9,001 bases of DNA, taken from an uncultured Acetatifactor sp. GTDB taxonomy: Bacteria; Bacillota; Clostridia; Lachnospirales; Lachnospiraceae. Positions 5,820 to 9,001 of the stretch are shown one piece after another. The stretch is taken from positions 1 to 9,001 of the forward strand of contig CAJUNZ010000105.1 of the NCBI GenBank assembly GCA_910587755.1, written 5' to 3'. Under the pieces are notes generated by a model. The model saw nothing but the letters and a program-made list of their open reading frames with translations, searched no databases and was not told where the DNA came from. How positions within the stretch are numbered: the stretch's first letter is position 1; each line of letters begins with the position of its first letter. A program made the position numbers and the translations under genes.

Positions 5820-8147
5820 ATGGTCATACAATATCAGGAGAAGAATAAGATTTTTACATTACATACGGCCCATACTACCTATCAGATGAAGGTAGATGAC
5901 TATGGGTTTTTACTGCATTTGTATTATGGGGAGAGGATTTCCGGCAGCATGGAGTACCTGCTCTGTTTTTATGACAGGGGATTTTCGGGAAATCCCGCCG
6001 ATGCAGGCGCTGACAGGACGTATTCCCTGGATGTGCTTCCCCAGGAGTATCCGGGGGCGGGAACGGGGGATTTCCGCAGCAGCGCCCTGGTGGTCAAAAA
6101 TGGGGACGGATCCGAGTGCTGTGACCTGCGCTTTGCAGGCTGGGAGGTCCGGAAAGGAAAATATGCCCTGAAAGGACTTCCGGCGGTTCACGCGCTCCAG
6201 GAGGAGGCGGAGACCCTGGAGATCCTTTTGGAGGATCCTGTGAGCAGGGTGCAGGTACAGCTTTTATACGGTGTGCTGGAGGAGGCGGATATTATCACCA
6301 GGAGCGCCAGGATTCTAAACCAGGGCGCCGGCGCCATCACGGTGGAAAAGGCTGCCTCGGCCTGTCTGGATTTTGTGGCAGGGGAGTATGACCTGCTCAG
6401 TTTCTGGGGTCGGCATGCCATGGAGCGGAATCTTCAGCGCAGGGATCTGGGACATGGCAGCTTCAGCATAGGGAGCCGCAGGGGAACTTCCAGCCACCAG
6501 TACAATCCGGCGGTGATTCTTGCGGGAAAGGATACCACGGAGGAGCACGGAGTCTGCTATGGCATGGTATTTGTGTACAGCGGAAATTTTCTCTGTGAGG
6601 CGGAGAAAGACCAGTTTGGACAGACCAGAGTGCTTCTGGGACTTCAGAGCGATTTGTTCCACTATACCCTGAAGCCGGGGGAGAGCCTGGTGGTTCCGGA
6701 GACCATCTTAAGCTGCACAGACAGGGGGCTTGGACAGCTGTCCCTGCAGTTCCAACGGTGTATCCGGGATCATGTGTGCCGGGGAAGGTTTCAGGACGGC
6801 CCCAGGCCGGTGCTTTTGAACAGCTGGGAGGCGGCATATTTTGATTTCAACGGGGAGACAATCACCAATCTGGCCCGGGAGGCTGCGAATCTGGGGATCG
6901 ACATGGTGGTTATGGACGACGGCTGGTTTGGAAAAAGGCAGGATGACAACAGCGGCCTGGGGGACTGGCAGGTGAACGAGGAGAAACTGGGATGTACCCT
7001 GGGAGAGCTGATCCGGAAAGTCAATGGCTACGGGGTGAAGTTCGGGATCTGGATTGAACCGGAGATGGTCTCCGAGGACAGTTGTCTTTACCGGGAGCAC
7101 CCGGACTGGGCGCTGCAGATACCGGGCAGAAAGCCGGTACGGGGCAGGAATCAGCTTGTTCTTGACTTCTCCAGGGAAGAGGTGCGGAGTGCCGTCTTTG
7201 AGGCTGTGTGCAGGGTTTTAGACCAGGGGGACATTGCCTATGTGAAGTGGGACATGAACAGGAGTCTCACGGATGTTTACTCCATGCAGGATCAGGCCGG
7301 AATGGTGGCATATGACTATGTGGTGGGAGTATATGATTTCCTGGAAAAACTGGGGTGCAGATATCCGGATATGCTGATAGAGGGCTGCAGCGGCGGAGGC
7401 GGCAGGTTTGACCCGGGCATGCTGTACTATACGCCTCAGATCTGGTGCAGCGATAACACGGATGCGGTGGATCGGCTGCGGATCCAGTATGGGACTTCTT
7501 TCTTCTATCCGGTTTCCGCAGTGGGATCCCATGTGTCCGCGGTGCCGAACCATCAGACCGGGCGCAGTGTGAGCCTCCATACCAGAGGGGTGGTGGCCAT
7601 GGCGGGGACATTCGGCTATGAACTGGATCCCGGAAAGCTGTCGGAGCAGGAGAAGAATGAGATCCGGGAGCAGGTGGCGCAGTATCGGGAATATGAGGAG
7701 CTGATCCGGAAAGGGGATTACCATCGTCTGTCGGATCCTTTCAGGGATCCTTTCGCCGCATGGGAGTTTGCCTCCAGGGATGGGGAAAGGGTGCTCTTAA
7801 ATGTGGTGATGCTTGAGATACATGGGAACATGCCTGTATCCTATGTGAAGCTGAGAGGACTGAAGACGGACAGAGTGTACCAGGAGAAGGCCACGGGAAG
7901 AAGGTATTACGGTTCCGCGCTGATGGCTGTGGGTCTTCCTCTGCCTGTGGAGTCCGGAGAGTACCGGGCATATCAGATGGAACTGACCGGGGTGCCCGAA
8001 GAGGAAGGAGAAAGCCAGGACTGCCCGGAAAAAGGGGCTGGGGAGTCCGGAAAGGCAGAGAAAGCTTGGGACTGCCCGGAAAAAGGGGCTGGGGAGTCCC
8101 GGGAAGCGCTGGAGACAGGAGGGCAGAACTGTGGCGGGAAAAAATGA
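5820..8147 (+). CDS. Alpha-galactosidase, glycoside hydrolase family 36 (subgroup I, cytoplasmic)
   Basis: 775 residues. It hydrolyses terminal alpha-1,6-galactose from melibiose, raffinose and stachyose with retention of configuration. An N-terminal beta-sandwich (to about 325) precedes a TIM barrel with the family motifs NSWEA (334-338), MDDGWFG (365-371), KWDMNR with nucleophile Asp478, EGCSGGGGRFDPGM, and SDNTDA with acid/base Asp548. Trp336, Asp478 and Asp548 fall at the same numbers I recall for Geobacillus stearothermophilus AgaA. There is no signal peptide, so it works in the cytoplasm on imported sugar. AGGGAG (5809-5814) precedes the ATG by 5 nt. The enzyme should end near residue 725, as relatives have about 730 residues. 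About 50 further residues form a charged, low-complexity tail with two DCPEKGAGES units (734-743 and 751-760). Its last 17 bp overlap the next gene. Confidence 0.96.
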   Translation: MVIQYQEKNKIFTLHTAHTTYQMKVDDYGFLLHLYYGERISGSMEYLLCFYDRGFSGNPADAGADRTYSLDVLPQEYPGAGTGDFRSSALVVKNGDGSECCDLRFAGWEVRKGKYALKGLPAVHALQEEAETLEILLEDPVSRVQVQLLYGVLEEADIITRSARILNQGAGAITVEKAASACLDFVAGEYDLLSFWGRHAMERNLQRRDLGHGSFSIGSRRGTSSHQYNPAVILAGKDTTEEHGVCYGMVFVYSGNFLCEAEKDQFGQTRVLLGLQSDLFHYTLKPGESLVVPETILSCTDRGLGQLSLQFQRCIRDHVCRGRFQDGPRPVLLNSWEAAYFDFNGETITNLAREAANLGIDMVVMDDGWFGKRQDDNSGLGDWQVNEEKLGCTLGELIRKVNGYGVKFGIWIEPEMVSEDSCLYREHPDWALQIPGRKPVRGRNQLVLDFSREEVRSAVFEAVCRVLDQGDIAYVKWDMNRSLTDVYSMQDQAGMVAYDYVVGVYDFLEKLGCRYPDMLIEGCSGGGGRFDPGMLYYTPQIWCSDNTDAVDRLRIQYGTSFFYPVSAVGSHVSAVPNHQTGRSVSLHTRGVVAMAGTFGYELDPGKLSEQEKNEIREQVAQYREYEELIRKGDYHRLSDPFRDPFAAWEFASRDGERVLLNVVMLEIHGNMPVSYVKLRGLKTDRVYQEKATGRRYYGSALMAVGLPLPVESGEYRAYQMELTGVPEEEGESQDCPEKGAGESGKAEKAWDCPEKGAGESREALETGGQNCGGKK
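8018..8119 (+). repeat. Two 51-bp units sharing a perfect 31-bp repeat, each an imperfect dyad, in the galactosidase tail
   Basis: An identical 31-bp block occurs at 8018-8048 and 8069-8099, offset by 51 bp (17 codons, in frame). Each block starts with GGACTGCCC and ends with GGGGAGTCC, so it can fold into a stem of 8 bp with one mismatch and a 13-nt loop. The remaining 20 bp of each unit have diverged to about half identity, so the duplication is not very recent or only the block is kept. The second unit ends just at the ribosome site of the next gene (AGGAGGG, 8117-8123). Confidence 0.85.
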
Positions 8148-9001
8148 AATCTATCAGAAGAGGCTTCAGAGACACCATGACGAACTGCGCTGGCTTTACA
8201 TGGAGCTGTATGACAACAGTTCCATGTTCGCCGAGCTCACAGGGGAGATGGAAAAGTTTTACAGAGAGCGGAACCGGGAACTTCTGGCCCTGGATCGGGA
8301 ACGGGAGGAGAACGGAGACTGGTACAAACAGAACGACCTGTTGGGGATGATGCTGTACATTGACAATTTCGCCGGAAATATGAAGGGTGTGGAAAAGCGT
8401 CTTGACTATATTGAGGGCTGCAATGTGAATTATATCCACCTGATGCCTTTTTTGGAGACGCCCAAAGGGCGTTCTGACGGGGGCTATGCGGTATCGGACT
8501 TCCGGAAGGTGCAGGAAAACCTGGGCTCCATGGAGGATCTGGAGAGTCTTACGGCGGCCTGTCGGGAAAAGGGCATCCATGTGTGCATGGATTTTGTCAT
8601 GAACCACACTTCCGAGGATCACCAGTGGGCCAGAAAGGCCAGGCAGGGAGATGGGGAGTACATGAGCCGCTATTTCTTCTTCGACAACCCCCGTATTCCG
8701 GAGCAGTACGAGAAGACAGTGCCCCAGGTATTTCCCACCACGGCCCCGGGAAATTTTACCTGGCTGCCGGATGCGGGGCACTATGTGATGACCTCATTTT
8801 ACCCCTACCAGTGGGATCTGAACTACAGAAATCCCCGGGTATTCAACGAGATGATGTACAATTTTCTCTATCTGGCCAACAGGGGCATAGACATTGTGCG
8901 CATTGACGCCGTGCCCTATATCTGGAAGGAACTGGGCACCTCCTGCCGGAACCTGAAGCAGGTACATACCATAGTGCGCATGATGCGGATGATCAGTGAG
9001 T
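8131..9001 (+). CDS. Amylosucrase-family glucosidase (GH13 subfamily 4), N-terminal part; runs off the window
   Basis: The frame is open from GTG 8131 to the end of the window: 290 codons, no stop. AGGAGGG (8117-8123) is 7 nt before GTG, and no other in-frame start has such a site. Residues 1-65 are a helical, charged segment, like but about 30-40 shorter than the N-terminal domain of Neisseria polysaccharea amylosucrase. The barrel follows: YIDNFAGNMKGVEKRLDYI (76-94), PKGRSDGGYAVSDF (111-124), region I DFVMNH (154-159), PYQWDLNY (225-232), and region II DIVRIDAV with nucleophile Asp259, then the subfamily signature YIWKELGTSCRNL (263-275). The acid/base Glu lies beyond the window. Family members turn sucrose into fructose plus alpha-1,4-glucan (amylosucrase) or hydrolyse it (sucrose hydrolase). 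Which applies cannot be read here. After GH36 it would consume sucrose left from raffinose. Sucrose phosphorylase is less likely, as it lacks the helical N-terminal domain and the GTSC signature. Confidence 0.9.
   Translation, partial: MAGKNEIYQKRLQRHHDELRWLYMELYDNSSMFAELTGEMEKFYRERNRELLALDREREENGDWYKQNDLLGMMLYIDNFAGNMKGVEKRLDYIEGCNVNYIHLMPFLETPKGRSDGGYAVSDFRKVQENLGSMEDLESLTAACREKGIHVCMDFVMNHTSEDHQWARKARQGDGEYMSRYFFFDNPRIPEQYEKTVPQVFPTTAPGNFTWLPDAGHYVMTSFYPYQWDLNYRNPRVFNEMMYNFLYLANRGIDIVRIDAVPYIWKELGTSCRNLKQVHTIVRMMRMISE

Noticed and set aside
7733..7754. Tandem GGATCCTTTC repeats within the GH36 gene (period 12)
   Set aside because: They encode DPFRDPF in a segment whose overall length agrees with GH36 relatives as I recall them, so this looks like codon coincidence rather than an insertion.
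8066..8350. Small + strand frame of 94 codons bridging the galactosidase and amylosucrase-type genes
   Set aside because: It is out of frame with both real genes and has no domain. The true downstream frame starts at GTG 8131 with a strong ribosome site.
7741..8781. Long 346-codon minus-strand frame with a Pro-rich repeat (TPQPLFPGSP)
   Set aside because: It spans the end of GH36 and the start of the GH13_4 gene, both strongly supported on the + strand. Its repeat is just the complement of the 31-bp repeat blocks.
1..9001. CRISPR array, tRNA or rRNA gene, insertion sequence or phage genes
   Set aside because: No regularly spaced repeats, cloverleaf, transposase or phage motif was seen. The only sizeable repeat is the pair of 31-bp blocks in the galactosidase tail.

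Overview
The window looks like chromosome of a gut-type Firmicute, most likely a Lachnospiraceae (Clostridium cluster XIVa) relative. The grounds are strong AGGAGG-type ribosome sites before every gene start I could place, moderate to high G+C with many GGAGG-containing codon runs, a Clostridia/Streptococcus-style MsmR-like AraC regulator, and an MsmEFG-type sugar ABC importer without its own ATPase. This placement is an inference from gene style, not from a marker gene.

Layout. (1) Positions 2-1315 (+) hold the 3' end of a hybrid sensor histidine kinase: HATPase plus two receiver domains, with the 5' part outside the window. It converges on the next gene, and a stem-loop at 1382-1419 lies between them. 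(2) Positions 1435-2367 (-) hold an AraC-family sugar regulator. (3) Positions 2368-2549 are a compact divergent control region. It has a near-consensus promoter in each direction, a 14-bp perfect palindrome, and one 13-bp element placed once in the spacer of each promoter. (4) Positions 2550-5617 (+) encode a lipoprotein solute-binding protein and two MalF/MalG-type permeases. (5) Positions 5820-8147 (+) encode a GH36 alpha-galactosidase with an unusual repeat-bearing C-terminal tail. (6) From 8131 (+) to the window end lies an amylosucrase-family (GH13 subfamily 4) enzyme. It starts at GTG inside the end of the galactosidase gene and was recognised only by reading an open frame that leaves the window.

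Together, items 2-6 form a raffinose-family oligosaccharide utilisation locus. The binding protein and permeases would import raffinose, stachyose or melibiose, energised by a shared MsmK-type ATPase encoded elsewhere. The cytoplasmic GH36 enzyme would remove the alpha-1,6-galactose, leaving sucrose from raffinose. The GH13_4 enzyme would act on that sucrose, giving fructose plus either an alpha-glucan or glucose. The AraC protein is the obvious local regulator. The kinase is probably an unrelated neighbour. The whole is a recognisable kind of catabolic locus. The less ordinary parts are the amylosucrase-type enzyme in the sucrose-handling position, the architecture of the divergent promoter, the repeat-bearing enzyme tail that overlaps the next start site, and structured intercistronic RNA.
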